From NCBI RefSeq assembly GCF_001425745.1, contig NZ_LMDF01000007.1:1001126-1065125 (forward strand): DNA of 64,000 nucleotides. Reading direction: 5' to 3'. The notes below the pieces were generated by a model, which saw nothing but the letters and a program-made list of their open reading frames with translations, searched no databases and had not been told where the DNA came from. Shown here piece after piece: positions 43,393 to 51,957 of this stretch. Every line of letters begins with the position of its first letter. Positions within the stretch are counted from its first letter, which is position 1. The stretch is from Caulobacter sp. Root343. Its GTDB lineage: Bacteria; Pseudomonadota; Alphaproteobacteria; Caulobacterales; Caulobacteraceae. The translations under genes were made by a program, and so were the position numbers.

Positions 43393-44247
43393 CTACTTCT
43401 CCAACCGCGCCACCAAGCTGGAGGTGTCCCAGCGATTGCCGCCCATGGCCTGGACCTCGGCGTAGAACTGGTCGATCAGGGCCGTGCTCTCGAGTTTGGC
43501 GCCGTTGCGGCTCGCCTCTTCCAGAGCGATCCCAAGGTCCTTGCGCATCCAATCGACCGCGAAGCCGAACTCGAACTCGCCACGCGCCATGGTCGGCCAG
43601 CGGTTTTCCATCTGCCACGACTGGGCCGAGCCCTTGGAGATGGCGGCCAGGACGTCATCGGTCGGCAGGCCGGCGCGCTTGGCGAAATGCAGCGCCTCGG
43701 CCACGCCTTGGACGACGCCGGCGATGGCGATCTGGTTGCACATCTTGGTCAGCTGGCCGGCTCCGACCTCCCCCATGCGGCGGACGGCCTTGGCGTAGAC
43801 CTCGATCACCGGAAGAACGCGGTCGTAGGCGGCCTGATCGCCGCCCGCCATGATGGTCAGCTGGCCGTTCTCGGCGCCGGCCTGGCCGCCGGACACCGGG
43901 GCGTCGACGAAGGACCGGCCGCCCTTGGCCACCAATTCCGCCATTTCGCGGGCCACCGTGGCGGAGGTGGTGGTGTGGTCGACGATCACCGCGCCCTCCG
44001 CCAGGGCCGGCAGGGCCTGCGCCACGACGTCGCGGACGTCGTTGTCATTGCCCACGCAGAGCAGAACGACATCCGCGCCGGCCACGGCCTCGGCGATGGT
44101 CTCGAAGGCTTGCCCGCCATGCTTTTCAGCCCAGCGCCGGGCCTTTTCCGGGCTGCGATTGTAGACGGCGACCTCGTGGCCGGCGGCCTTCAGGTGGCCC
44201 GCCATCGGAAAGCCCATCACGCCCAGGCCGATAAACGCCGTCTTCAT
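43393..44247 (-). CDS. 3-hydroxyisobutyrate dehydrogenase family NAD(P)-dependent oxidoreductase
   Basis: A 284-residue beta-hydroxyacid dehydrogenase. The dinucleotide motif GLGVMGFPMAGHLKAAGH is at the N terminus, the substrate-binding DAPVSGGQAGAENGQLTIMAGG in the centre, and the catalytic lysine in GAGQLTKMCNQ. It may act on 3-hydroxyisobutyrate, tartronate semialdehyde or succinic semialdehyde; context (bioD, motB) gives no hint. ATG 44247 matches the family N terminus. Confidence 0.9.
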   Translation of the reverse strand: MKTAFIGLGVMGFPMAGHLKAAGHEVAVYNRSPEKARRWAEKHGGQAFETIAEAVAGADVVLLCVGNDNDVRDVVAQALPALAEGAVIVDHTTTSATVAREMAELVAKGGRSFVDAPVSGGQAGAENGQLTIMAGGDQAAYDRVLPVIEVYAKAVRRMGEVGAGQLTKMCNQIAIAGVVQGVAEALHFAKRAGLPTDDVLAAISKGSAQSWQMENRWPTMARGEFEFGFAVDWMRKDLGIALEEASRNGAKLESTALIDQFYAEVQAMGGNRWDTSSLVARLEK

Positions 44248-44310
44248 GCCGCTGCTCCACAAAATAGGGTGTGGGATTACGCGTCTCGCGCGGTCTTCGG
44301 CAACCCCATC

Positions 44311-44357
44311 TTAACGTCCTTTGGGCAGGTTGCGACCTTACGGTTAAGCAGGCTTAA
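44311..44357 (+). promoter_or_regulatory. CtrA-like TTAA elements upstream of motB
   Basis: TTAACG at 44311 and a pair TTAA (44344-44347) / TTAA (44354-44357) lie in the 50 bp before the motB start. The Caulobacter CtrA consensus is TTAA-N7-TTAAC; here the pair is separated by six bases, so this is only a candidate. Confidence 0.3.
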
Positions 44358-44362
44358 GCACG

Positions 44363-45262
44363 ATGGCGGTCAACAGCGAACAGCCGATCATCATTAAGAA
44401 GATCAAGAAGAGCAGCGGCGGTGGGCACCACGGCGGCGCTTGGAAGGTCGCCTATGCCGACTTCGTGACCGCGATGATGGCCTTCTTCCTGCTGATGTGG
44501 CTGCTGAACACGACCAGCCCCGAGCAGAAGCAAGGCATCGCCGACTATTTCGCGCCAGCCTCGATCTCGTCCACGACGAGCGGCTCGGGCGGCATCCTGG
44601 GCGGCACCTCGCTGGGCGACGATGGCGCCAAGGCCGACGGCAAGATGTCGGTGATCCAGCAGATGGCGCCGGAAGCCCCGAACGACGTCGACAAGGACGG
44701 CCAGAGCACCAATACCGCCAGCCTCGACTCCGCCAGCGAGCAGGCCCTGCGCGACGCCTTGGCCAAGAAGGAGCAGGACAGCTTCGCCTCGGCCGCCCAG
44801 TCGCTGCGCCAGTCGTTGCAAGACATGCCCGAACTGGCCGAACTTTCGAAGCAGATCCTGATCGACCAGACCCCGGAAGGCCTGCGGATCCAGCTGGTCG
44901 ACCAGGAAGGCCGGGCGATGTTCAAGGAAAACTCCAAGGAGCCGAACGACCGCGCCCGCATCCTGCTGCGCGCCGTCGCCAAGGTGATCACCCAGCTGCC
45001 GAACCGCGTGACCATCTCGGGCCACACCAGCGCCAACGCCTTCGGCAAGAAGCAGGACGGCGACTGGGCCCTGTCGGCGCAGCGCGCCGACGCCTCGCGC
45101 CAGGTCCTGCGCGGCGCTGGGGTCGACGACGACCGCATCTATCAGGTGTCCGGCAAGGCCAATTCCGAGCCCCTCTACGCCGACGATCCCACCCTGGCCG
45201 GCAACCGCCGGATCTCGATCATCCTGTTGCGTGAAAAGCCCGTCCTGCCAGATGGCCTGTAA
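44363..45262 (+). CDS. motB: Flagellar motor stator protein MotB
   Basis: Stator subunit that couples proton flow to flagellar rotation and anchors MotA to peptidoglycan. 299 residues: one transmembrane helix with the proton-binding D33 (AYADFVTAMMAFFLLMWLLN), a linker and plug region, and an OmpA-like peptidoglycan-binding domain (NRVTISGHTSANAF; ALSAQRADASRQVL; GNRRISIILL). motA is not adjacent, as in Caulobacter, where the two genes are unlinked. Confidence 0.96.
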   Translation: MAVNSEQPIIIKKIKKSSGGGHHGGAWKVAYADFVTAMMAFFLLMWLLNTTSPEQKQGIADYFAPASISSTTSGSGGILGGTSLGDDGAKADGKMSVIQQMAPEAPNDVDKDGQSTNTASLDSASEQALRDALAKKEQDSFASAAQSLRQSLQDMPELAELSKQILIDQTPEGLRIQLVDQEGRAMFKENSKEPNDRARILLRAVAKVITQLPNRVTISGHTSANAFGKKQDGDWALSAQRADASRQVLRGAGVDDDRIYQVSGKANSEPLYADDPTLAGNRRISIILLREKPVLPDGL

Positions 45263-45377
45263 CGGACGGCCTGTGACCGTTAGCCGCGCGAGCCCTCCGT
45301 TGAGCTTGCGCAACTGAACGGTATGCCCCCTAATCTCGTTCAGGGCAGACGGTGAGCTGAAAGGGGCCAGGGCTAAC

Positions 45378-46217
45378 GTGACGCAGCATTTTCCGACGCG
45401 ACAGCTTCGGTTCTTCCTGACGGCGCCCACGCCATGCCCGTACTTGCCCGGTCGCGAGGAACGGAAGGTGTTCGCCCACCTGCCGCTGTCCGACGGCCCC
45501 ACGGTCAATGACAGCCTGACCCAGGTCGGTTTCCGCCGCTCCCAGAACATCGCCTATCGCCCCGCGTGCGAGACCTGCCGCGCCTGCCAGTCGGCCCGCG
45601 CGCCGGCCGCCGACTACGTGCTGTCGCGCTCGGAACGGAAGATCCTGAACCGAAACGACGACCTTGAACGTCACCTGGTCGAGGCCGAGGCCACGCTGGA
45701 GCAGTTCGAGCTGCTGCGCCGTTATCTGCTGACTCGCCACGCCGACGGCGGCATGGCCGAGATGACGTGGCCCGACTACGTGGCCATGGTCGAGGACACC
45801 GCGGTCCGCACCCACCTGATCGAATACCGCCGCAAATCTGAAGATCGCGGCCCCGGCGACCTGGTCGCCTGCGTACTGGTCGATGTCCTCGCCGACGGCT
45901 TGTCGCTGGTCTACAGCTTCTATCAGCCTGACCAGGTCCGCCGCAGCCTCGGCTCGTTCATCATCCTGGACCACATCGTCCAGGCCCAGCAGGGCGGCCA
46001 ACCCTATGTCTATCTCGGCTACTGGGTGCCGGGCAGCGAGAAGATGGCCTACAAGGCGCGCTTCTCGCCGCTGGAGATCCTCAAGCCCGGCGGCTGGTCA
46101 TTGATGTCGGCCCGCGAGCGCGGCGCTCGCCCGCCCAGCATGCGCGGCGGCGCCAAGGACGGGTGCGACCTGCCGATGAGCGACGCCGAGCCGGCCGAAA
46201 TCGAGGACCTCGAGTAG
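45378..46217 (+). CDS. bpt: Leucyl/arginyl-tRNA-protein transferase of the Bpt/ATE family
   Basis: Adds leucine (or arginine in eukaryotic relatives) to protein N termini, creating N-degrons read by ClpS-ClpAP. 279 residues: TAPTPCPYLPGREERKVFAHL, GFRRSQNIAYRPACETCRACQ with the conserved cysteine cluster, and the C-terminal YQPDQVRRSLGSFIILDHI, YLGYWVPGSEKMAYKARF. GTG 45378 follows AGGG. No aat or clpS nearby. Confidence 0.95.
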   Translation: MTQHFPTRQLRFFLTAPTPCPYLPGREERKVFAHLPLSDGPTVNDSLTQVGFRRSQNIAYRPACETCRACQSARAPAADYVLSRSERKILNRNDDLERHLVEAEATLEQFELLRRYLLTRHADGGMAEMTWPDYVAMVEDTAVRTHLIEYRRKSEDRGPGDLVACVLVDVLADGLSLVYSFYQPDQVRRSLGSFIILDHIVQAQQGGQPYVYLGYWVPGSEKMAYKARFSPLEILKPGGWSLMSARERGARPPSMRGGAKDGCDLPMSDAEPAEIEDLE

Positions 46218-46228
46218 AGCCCGCGCCC

Positions 46229-46996
46229 CTATCGCGCGAAGCTGACGCCCCCGTCCACCGTCACCGCCGAACCCATCACGTAGTCCCCTGCCCGCGAAGC
46301 CAGGTAGATGGCCGCGCCAGCCATGTCCTCGTCCTCGCCGATACGACCCGCCGGGATCGCCTTGGCGACCGCGTCGGCGTGGTCGCGGGCGACCTTGTTC
46401 ATGTCCGAGGCGAAGGCGCCGGGCGCGATGCAGCTGACAGCGATGTTGTCGGCGGCCAGGCGCAGGGCCATGCGCTTGGTCATGTGCAACAGGCCAGCTT
46501 TCGAAGCGCCGTAGGGATAGGTCTCGTCCTTGGTCACCGACTGGCCATCGATCGAGGCGATGTTGATCACCTTGGCGACACGGTCCTTTCCCGCGGCGCG
46601 CAGCTGGGCGATCAGGGCCTGGGTCAGGAAGAAAGGCGTCTTCATATTGAGGTCGACGGTCTTGTCCCAGCCGGCCTCGGGGAACTCGTCGAAGGTCGCG
46701 CCCCAGGCCGCGCCGGCGTTGTTGACCAGGATATCGAGCTTGACTTCGCGTTCCTTGATCCGGTCGGCCAGGCCCTGGATGCCCTCCATGGTCGAGATGT
46801 CGCCCGGCAGGGAAATGCATTCGCCGAACTCCGACAGGGCCTCGGCGGCGGCGTCGCACGCGGCGGTCTTGCGGGCGGTGATGTAGACGCGCTTGGCGCC
46901 GTAGACGAGGAAGCCCTTGGCGATCATCGCGCCGATACCGCGCGAGCCGCCGGTCACGAGCGCGACGCGGCCTTCGAGCGAGAAGAGATTCTGCAT
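46229..46996 (-). CDS. SDR family NAD(P)-dependent oxidoreductase
   Basis: A 255-residue classical short-chain dehydrogenase: cofactor motif VTGGSRGIGAMIA, NNAGAAW, catalytic Ser in NIASIDGQS and YPYGASKAG with Tyr and Lys. It is next to the nitronate monooxygenase and quinone reductase genes in one orientation (14 bp to the next), so it may be a co-transcribed set for a ketone or acyl substrate; the substrate is unknown. Confidence 0.92.
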   Translation of the reverse strand: MQNLFSLEGRVALVTGGSRGIGAMIAKGFLVYGAKRVYITARKTAACDAAAEALSEFGECISLPGDISTMEGIQGLADRIKEREVKLDILVNNAGAAWGATFDEFPEAGWDKTVDLNMKTPFFLTQALIAQLRAAGKDRVAKVINIASIDGQSVTKDETYPYGASKAGLLHMTKRMALRLAADNIAVSCIAPGAFASDMNKVARDHADAVAKAIPAGRIGEDEDMAGAAIYLASRAGDYVMGSAVTVDGGVSFAR

Positions 46997-47010
46997 GGTC
47001 GTGGTGTCCT

Positions 47011-47943
47011 CTAGAAGCCGCGCGCGGCGGCCAGGGCGCCGAGGCGTCCGGTGATGTCGTGGAACTGGGCGACGGTCTCATCGATGATGTTCTGGGCTGT
47101 CTTGATCGCGTCGATCAGGCCCGCGGTCTGGCCGGCCAGCGCGGGCGCGGCCTCCATGTCGCCGCCGAAATAGACCTTCAGGATGTTCTTCAACACGTCG
47201 GGCGGCATGACGCCGGCGTCGAAGATCTCCTTCGTGCGCTCGGACTTGAGCGCCCGGATGCAGGGGCTGGCCTTCTTGTTCAGGACCCAGGTGCCGGTCT
47301 CTTTCGCCCCCGTGATCGCGGCCTTGTAGTTGTCGTGCACCGGGCTTTCGGCCGAGCTGACGAAGCGGGTGCCCATCTGGATCGCCTCGGCCCCCAGCGC
47401 GAACGCCGCCGCCATGCCGCGTCCGTCACAGATGCCGCCGGCCGCCACCAGGGGCACGTCGACCCTGGCCCTAATCGCCTGCAACAGGACGAGGGTCGAG
47501 ACCTCCTCGGGGTTCTTGAAGCCTCCGCCCTCGGCGCCCTCGACCACCAGGCCATCCACGCCGGCCTCGACGCATTTGACGGCCGCGTCGAGCGTCGGAA
47601 CGGCATGGTAGACGACGATGCCGGCGTCCTTCAGCGGCCCCACGAACTTGGCCGGACTGCCAGCCGAGGTCGTCACGAACTTGACCCCGCTCTCGCAGAC
47701 GAAGCGCAGCATGGAGTCGTCGCGCAGGAACAGGATCGGCAGGTTCACCCCGAACGGCAGGCCGCTGTCGGCCATCTTGGCGATCTCGGCCTTGCAGTTT
47801 TCCGTCTCGCCCGAGGACGTCTCGATGATCCCCAGGCCGCCGGCGCGCGAGACGGCGCTGGCCAACGGATAGCGGGCGATCCAGCCCATCGGGGCCTGGA
47901 TGATCGGGTACTTCGCGCCCGTATGGGCCAGGACGCGGTTCAT
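47011..47943 (-). CDS. Nitronate monooxygenase (2-nitropropane dioxygenase family)
   Basis: A 310-residue FMN-dependent TIM-barrel enzyme: YPIIQAPMGWIARYPLASAV, GVNLPILFLRDD, VVEGAEGGGFKNPEEVSTL and LVAAGGICDGRGMAAAFALGAEAIQMGTRF (phosphate-binding part). The family oxidises nitronates such as propionate-3-nitronate; several members have other roles. ATG 47943 overlaps the upstream quinone reductase stop (ATGA). Confidence 0.92.
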   Translation of the reverse strand: MNRVLAHTGAKYPIIQAPMGWIARYPLASAVSRAGGLGIIETSSGETENCKAEIAKMADSGLPFGVNLPILFLRDDSMLRFVCESGVKFVTTSAGSPAKFVGPLKDAGIVVYHAVPTLDAAVKCVEAGVDGLVVEGAEGGGFKNPEEVSTLVLLQAIRARVDVPLVAAGGICDGRGMAAAFALGAEAIQMGTRFVSSAESPVHDNYKAAITGAKETGTWVLNKKASPCIRALKSERTKEIFDAGVMPPDVLKNILKVYFGGDMEAAPALAGQTAGLIDAIKTAQNIIDETVAQFHDITGRLGALAAARGF

Positions 47944-48902
47944 GGGATCAGCAGCACCCGGCCGACAGCCTGGCGGCTCTCGATATAGGCGTGTGCGGCG
48001 GCGGCCTCGGAGAGCGGGAAGGTCCTGTCGATCACCACCTCCAGCTCGCCCTTGGCGGCCCGGTCGATCATGTCCTGGATCATGTCGTGGACTCGGTCGG
48101 TCATGATCTCGGCCCCAAGGAACACGCCGGTTAGGGAGCGATTGCCGCCCATCAACGACGAGACGTCCACCTTCATCGGCTCGCGTCCGGCGTTGCCGAC
48201 TAGCGAAACCCGGCCACGATAGGCCAACGCGCCGAGACTGCCCGCCAGAGTGGCCCCGCCAACCGGATCGACGACGAGGTCGACGCCCTTGCCGCCGGTC
48301 AGCTTCATCACCTGTTCGACGAGATCGTCGCGGCTGTAGTTGATCCCGTGGTCCATGCCGAACACCTTCAGACGTTCCAGCCGCTCGTCGCTGGAGGCCG
48401 AAGCCAGGACGGTGGCGCCCGCTTGCTTGGCCAGCTGGATAGCGGCGATGCCCACGGCGCCCGCCCCGGCCTGAACCAGCACGGTCTCGCCGGCCCTCAG
48501 CCGTCCCGCACCGAACAGGCACTCGTGCGCCGTGCCGAACGGCACCGGGATGGCCGAGGCTTTGTGGATGTCGAAGCCATCGGGGATCGGCCAAGCGTTA
48601 CGGGCCGGAACCGCGCGCAGCTCGGCGTGCGAGCCGAAAGCGTTCACGGTAACGACCCTGGTCCCGACCTTCAGGTGGCTGACTTCCGCCCCTACCTCGA
48701 CGATCTCGCCGGCCGCCTGATAGCCGACGATGTGCGGGCTGCCGGCCATCTGCCCGCCGCCGCGATTGAGCGTGTCGCCGCCTTCGATACTGACGGCCTC
48801 GACACGGATCACCACGCCCTGCGGATGGACGATGGGATCAGGAACATCCTCGTAGCGGAAGACGTCCGGCGCCCCGGTCTCATAATAGACAGCGGCCTTC
48901 AT
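47940..48902 (-). CDS. NADPH:quinone oxidoreductase-like (MDR family)
   Basis: A 320-residue medium-chain reductase lacking catalytic zinc ligands, thus the quinone oxidoreductase / enoyl reductase branch. Visible: AAVYYETGAPDVFRYEDVPD, GYQAAGEIVEVGAEV, and the NADPH-binding VLVQAGAGAVGIAAIQLAKQ. Coupled to the nitronate monooxygenase gene by a four-base overlap and ends the divergent-free minus-strand run. Confidence 0.92.
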   Translation of the reverse strand: MKAAVYYETGAPDVFRYEDVPDPIVHPQGVVIRVEAVSIEGGDTLNRGGGQMAGSPHIVGYQAAGEIVEVGAEVSHLKVGTRVVTVNAFGSHAELRAVPARNAWPIPDGFDIHKASAIPVPFGTAHECLFGAGRLRAGETVLVQAGAGAVGIAAIQLAKQAGATVLASASSDERLERLKVFGMDHGINYSRDDLVEQVMKLTGGKGVDLVVDPVGGATLAGSLGALAYRGRVSLVGNAGREPMKVDVSSLMGGNRSLTGVFLGAEIMTDRVHDMIQDMIDRAAKGELEVVIDRTFPLSEAAAAHAYIESRQAVGRVLLIP

Positions 48903-48938
48903 GGCGTTTCTCCCTGTTATTCTTGTTGGCCGTAGAGG

Positions 48939-50252
48939 CTATTTCTTGGGGTCGACCAGCGCGTCGTAGACGAGCCTGGCGCTGTCCTTGTCGATATCCT
49001 TGATCGCCGGATCGCCCTCCCTGTTCAGGACGTGGATCATGCCCAGGAAGAAGAGGTCGTTCTTAGGATCGATCCAGAACCAAGTGCCGGCCGCGCCGCC
49101 CCAGCTATAGGTCCCCTCGCCCTGCGGTCCGGCCTTGGCGCTGTCCAGCACCACGGCGAAGTCGAGGCCGAAACCCCTGCCCCGCCCCGTGTTGAACGGC
49201 GGGACATCGGAACTCATGATCGCGTCGCCGAGCATGTTGGTCCGCATCAGCTTGACGGTCTCAGGCTTGAGGATGCGCTTGCCCTCCAGTTCGCCGCCGT
49301 TCAGCAACATCTGGGCGAAGCGGGCATAGTCGGCGTTGGTCGACACCAGGCCGCCGCCGCCCGAGGCCAAGGCGGGCGGCTTGGAAATGTCCAGCACCAT
49401 GAAGCCTTCCGCCGGAACCAGCTTCTGGGCCTTCGGCGCCCAAACGTAGAGCGAGGCCAGGCGATCGGTCTTCTCGGCGGGCAGCCAGAAGCCGGTGTCG
49501 GTCATCTTCAGCGGCGCGAAGATGCGTGACGTCATGAATTCGCCCAGCGATTGGCCGGACAGCTTCTCGACGATCAAGCCCTGGATATCGACCGAGACGC
49601 TGTACTTCCAGCGCGTTCCCGGCTGGGCCGCCAGCGGCAGGGCGGCGATCTTCTGGACGAACTCCTGGCTTGATTTGGCGCCCAGCACGCCCGTGTCGAC
49701 ATAGGCCTTGTCGATCGGATTGTCGGGATTGAGGCCATAGGCGAAGCCGCCCGAATGGCTCATCAGCTCGCGCATGGTCGGCGGGCGGTCGGCGGGGACG
49801 GTGTCGAACGAGCCGTCGGCATTGACGCCCTTGAAGACCCGCAAGGACGCGAACTCGGGAATGTACTTGCTGACCGGGTCGTCCAGCTTCCACCTGCCCT
49901 CTTCGTAGAGGATCATCATCGCCACGCCCGTCACGGGCTTGGTCTGGGAATAGATGCGAAAGATCGTGTCCTTGGTCATCGGCGGGCTGTCGAAGCCCCT
50001 CCGACCATGGGCCTCGAAATTCACGACCTTGCCGTGGCGGACCAGCATGGTGGTGACGCCGGGCAGATGACCGGTATCGACCAGGCCCTGCATGTGGGCG
50101 TCCAGTTTCCTGAGACCCTCGGCCGAAAAGCCGGCGCTTTCCGGTGCGACCGCGGCGATCGCCGCCTTGGGCTTGGCCAGGGCTACGGAAGAGCCGCCCC
50201 CGAGCAGCGTCGCGGCCAAAGCCGCCGCGACCAATTTGCGAAGCACCAACAC
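48939..50252 (-). CDS. Exported serine hydrolase, beta-lactamase family (EstB-like)
   Basis: A 437-residue protein with a signal peptide (residues 1-26, ending VALA). Class C beta-lactamase/esterase fold: S102-Q-T-K105 (YSQTKPVTGV) is the SxxK motif, KYSVSVD the Tyr motif and the final block WGGAAGTWFWIDPKNDLFFLG the third motif region with GGxxGT. Likely periplasmic esterase or D-Ala peptidase-like enzyme, not a dedicated beta-lactamase. Its paralogue at 51958-53346 shares long stretches such as PVTGVAMMILYE and WGGxAGTWFWIDP. Confidence 0.9.
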   Translation of the reverse strand: MLVLRKLVAAALAATLLGGGSSVALAKPKAAIAAVAPESAGFSAEGLRKLDAHMQGLVDTGHLPGVTTMLVRHGKVVNFEAHGRRGFDSPPMTKDTIFRIYSQTKPVTGVAMMILYEEGRWKLDDPVSKYIPEFASLRVFKGVNADGSFDTVPADRPPTMRELMSHSGGFAYGLNPDNPIDKAYVDTGVLGAKSSQEFVQKIAALPLAAQPGTRWKYSVSVDIQGLIVEKLSGQSLGEFMTSRIFAPLKMTDTGFWLPAEKTDRLASLYVWAPKAQKLVPAEGFMVLDISKPPALASGGGGLVSTNADYARFAQMLLNGGELEGKRILKPETVKLMRTNMLGDAIMSSDVPPFNTGRGRGFGLDFAVVLDSAKAGPQGEGTYSWGGAAGTWFWIDPKNDLFFLGMIHVLNREGDPAIKDIDKDSARLVYDALVDPKK

Positions 50253-50378
50253 GCCCTCCCGAACAGATGTTTGAGGTGACCTTAAAGCGCGCGTCCTCCC
50301 GTTGAAACCCGTTTTTCAGCGGCCGGCGCAACATCCGCCTCGGCCCCGAAGGTTACAGCTTTTTCATGCGCGGACGGG

Positions 50379-50438
50379 TTGATCGAACGGCGTTCATGTA
50401 TATTTTTTACTGCACAAGTGATTACGAAATACAGGGAG
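50379..50438 (+). promoter_or_regulatory. Promoter-like region of the mini-RsaA gene
   Basis: Upstream of the mini-RsaA start lie an AT-rich TATATT (50399-50404) preceded by TTGATC (50379-50384) at a 14-base spacing, tolerable for Caulobacter promoters but not a firm match. The 11-bp palindrome GAACGGCGTTC (50385-50395) sits between them and could be an operator. AGGGAG (50433-50438) is the ribosome binding site. The rest of the ~200-bp gap shows nothing notable. Confidence 0.35.
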
Positions 50439-50448
50439 CGGCGCCGTC

Positions 50449-51888
50449 ATGTCCACGATCGACAATCTGGTCGCGATCTACCGCAACGTTCATCGGCTGC
50501 CGACGAACTCGGATCTACCGGCCAACGCCTGGACTCAGCTGACTCTGATGGCGCAAGGCATCGACATCGCGCGCGGCGGCCAGGTGGCCGGCGACGGCTG
50601 GACCTACGCCAGTGCGGTGAGCTGGATCCAGGACAGCGCCAAGGCCACGACCGAGGTGGCGGTGATGTCCTACGGATTCCTGGTCGACACCGCCCTTGGG
50701 ACGGCTGGATTGAACTACCTGGTCTCGGCGACAGGCGGCAATCCGAACAGTCTGAACAGCGCGTACTATGCGGGTTTCAACTTCGGAAATCGCTACATCA
50801 ACTTCGCAATGAACCTGATCAAGTACGGTGAAGGTCGCGACGCCTTCATCGCCGCGTATGGCGAGAACGGATCGCCCATCAACACCTTCCAGAAAACCTA
50901 TCTGAAGCTGTTCGGCGTCGAGAAGTCGCTGGACGAAATCCTCGCCATCTTCAGCGAGCCCGTGCCGGACGGCCATGGCGGAACCTATGCCCGCCTCGCC
51001 TATTTCGAAGCGATCGGCGGCGACGGATCCTTCGGGATCGGCACGCGCGCGGCCATGGTCGGCTGGCTGCTGGCCGAGGCGGTGAAAGCCGACAAAGGCC
51101 CCTACGTAGAGGCCATGCATGCCTACCTCGCTGACGTCGGCTTGGACGGCGAGGCGACGGCGCTGCCGGGTTTCCTCTCGACCTATGGCAAGGGCGGCGA
51201 CCATGCGCCGGGCGGCGTCGCCGATCCGGGCCTGCCCGGCGAGACCGCACGCTTCGCTCACGACTGGAATGTCGACGCCTTCAATCAGGAGCCCGACGAC
51301 AATACCCACGTGCTGGCCAGCGACGGCAACGACGTGATCAAGCCGGTGATCGGCGACCAGGGCGGTCTCGACGCCAATCGTCATATCCGCACCGCCGCTG
51401 GCAACGACATCGTCGTCGTCGACAACGGCGTCATGCGCGGCCTCATCGACACCGGAGCCGGCAACGACTCCGTCTTTCTCGAGAAGTTGGACGGGCGGGT
51501 CATCACTGGCGCGGGCCACGACAAGATCGATATCGGTTCTTTCGCCGACCTGCATCTGACCAGCGGCAAGGCGACGAGCATCGCCGTGATCGAGGACTTC
51601 CAGAAGGGTTTCGACCAACTGGGCTTCGCCGGCGCGGTCGGCCTCGGCGAGAAGAAGCAGCTCTTCTTCATCACCACCGCCACGTTCGACGACGCCCTGA
51701 CGGCCTATGCCGGCCTGACCGCCGCCAACAGCAATACCGTCTTCGAATGGAACGGCGACACCTACGTCTTCCACCAGAACGCCACGCTCGGCGTCGATGC
51801 GGGCGACGGTCTGATCAAGCTTGCCGGCGTCACCGGCCTGACCGTCGGCAAGGGAGCCGACGCGGCCGACATCCTGTTCGCGGCCTAG
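50449..51888 (+). CDS. Miniature S-layer-like protein with RsaA-type ends (RTX family)
   Basis: A 479-residue acidic protein with no Sec signal peptide. Residues 60-140 resemble the N-terminal, LPS-anchoring part of Caulobacter RsaA (matching pattern TTxVAxxxYxF, AGLxxLV, LNxAYY, NRxINFxxNL, AxxAAY), and the last ~60 residues resemble its C-terminal type I secretion signal (GDTYV ... LIKLAGVTGLT). Residues 285-360 contain Ca-binding RTX-like repeats (SDGNDVI, AAGNDIVVVDNG, DTGAGNDSV, TGAGHDKIDIG). The lattice-forming middle of RsaA (~1000 residues) is missing. Predicted to leave by a type I system and attach to the surface. From memory; no alignment run. No cysteine is present, as in RsaA. 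Confidence 0.8.
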   Translation: MSTIDNLVAIYRNVHRLPTNSDLPANAWTQLTLMAQGIDIARGGQVAGDGWTYASAVSWIQDSAKATTEVAVMSYGFLVDTALGTAGLNYLVSATGGNPNSLNSAYYAGFNFGNRYINFAMNLIKYGEGRDAFIAAYGENGSPINTFQKTYLKLFGVEKSLDEILAIFSEPVPDGHGGTYARLAYFEAIGGDGSFGIGTRAAMVGWLLAEAVKADKGPYVEAMHAYLADVGLDGEATALPGFLSTYGKGGDHAPGGVADPGLPGETARFAHDWNVDAFNQEPDDNTHVLASDGNDVIKPVIGDQGGLDANRHIRTAAGNDIVVVDNGVMRGLIDTGAGNDSVFLEKLDGRVITGAGHDKIDIGSFADLHLTSGKATSIAVIEDFQKGFDQLGFAGAVGLGEKKQLFFITTATFDDALTAYAGLTAANSNTVFEWNGDTYVFHQNATLGVDAGDGLIKLAGVTGLTVGKGADAADILFAA

Positions 51889-51914
51889 AACTTCAGCCCT
51901 TCTAGGATCGTGAA

Positions 51915-51949
51915 GGAGCTCCCCTCGCCTGCGCGGGGGGAGCTTTTTC
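51915..51949 (+). terminator. Rho-independent terminator of the mini-RsaA gene
   Basis: AGCTCCCC (51917-51924) pairs with GGGGAGCT (51937-51944) around a 12-nt loop and is followed by TTTT. It sits 27 bp after the stop codon and nine bp before the converging serine hydrolase stop. Confidence 0.85.
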
Positions 51950-51957
51950 TCGGCGTG

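Noticed and set aside
44325..44340. Sigma-54 promoter (TGGGCAGGTTGC) before motB
   Set aside because: The GG and GC elements are too close, seven bases apart instead of ten, so the geometry is wrong.
48939..50252. Beta-lactamase antibiotic-resistance gene
   Set aside because: The SxxK-Tyr-GGxxGT layout and length fit EstB-type esterases; nothing points to a true class C beta-lactamase, and no ampR is nearby.
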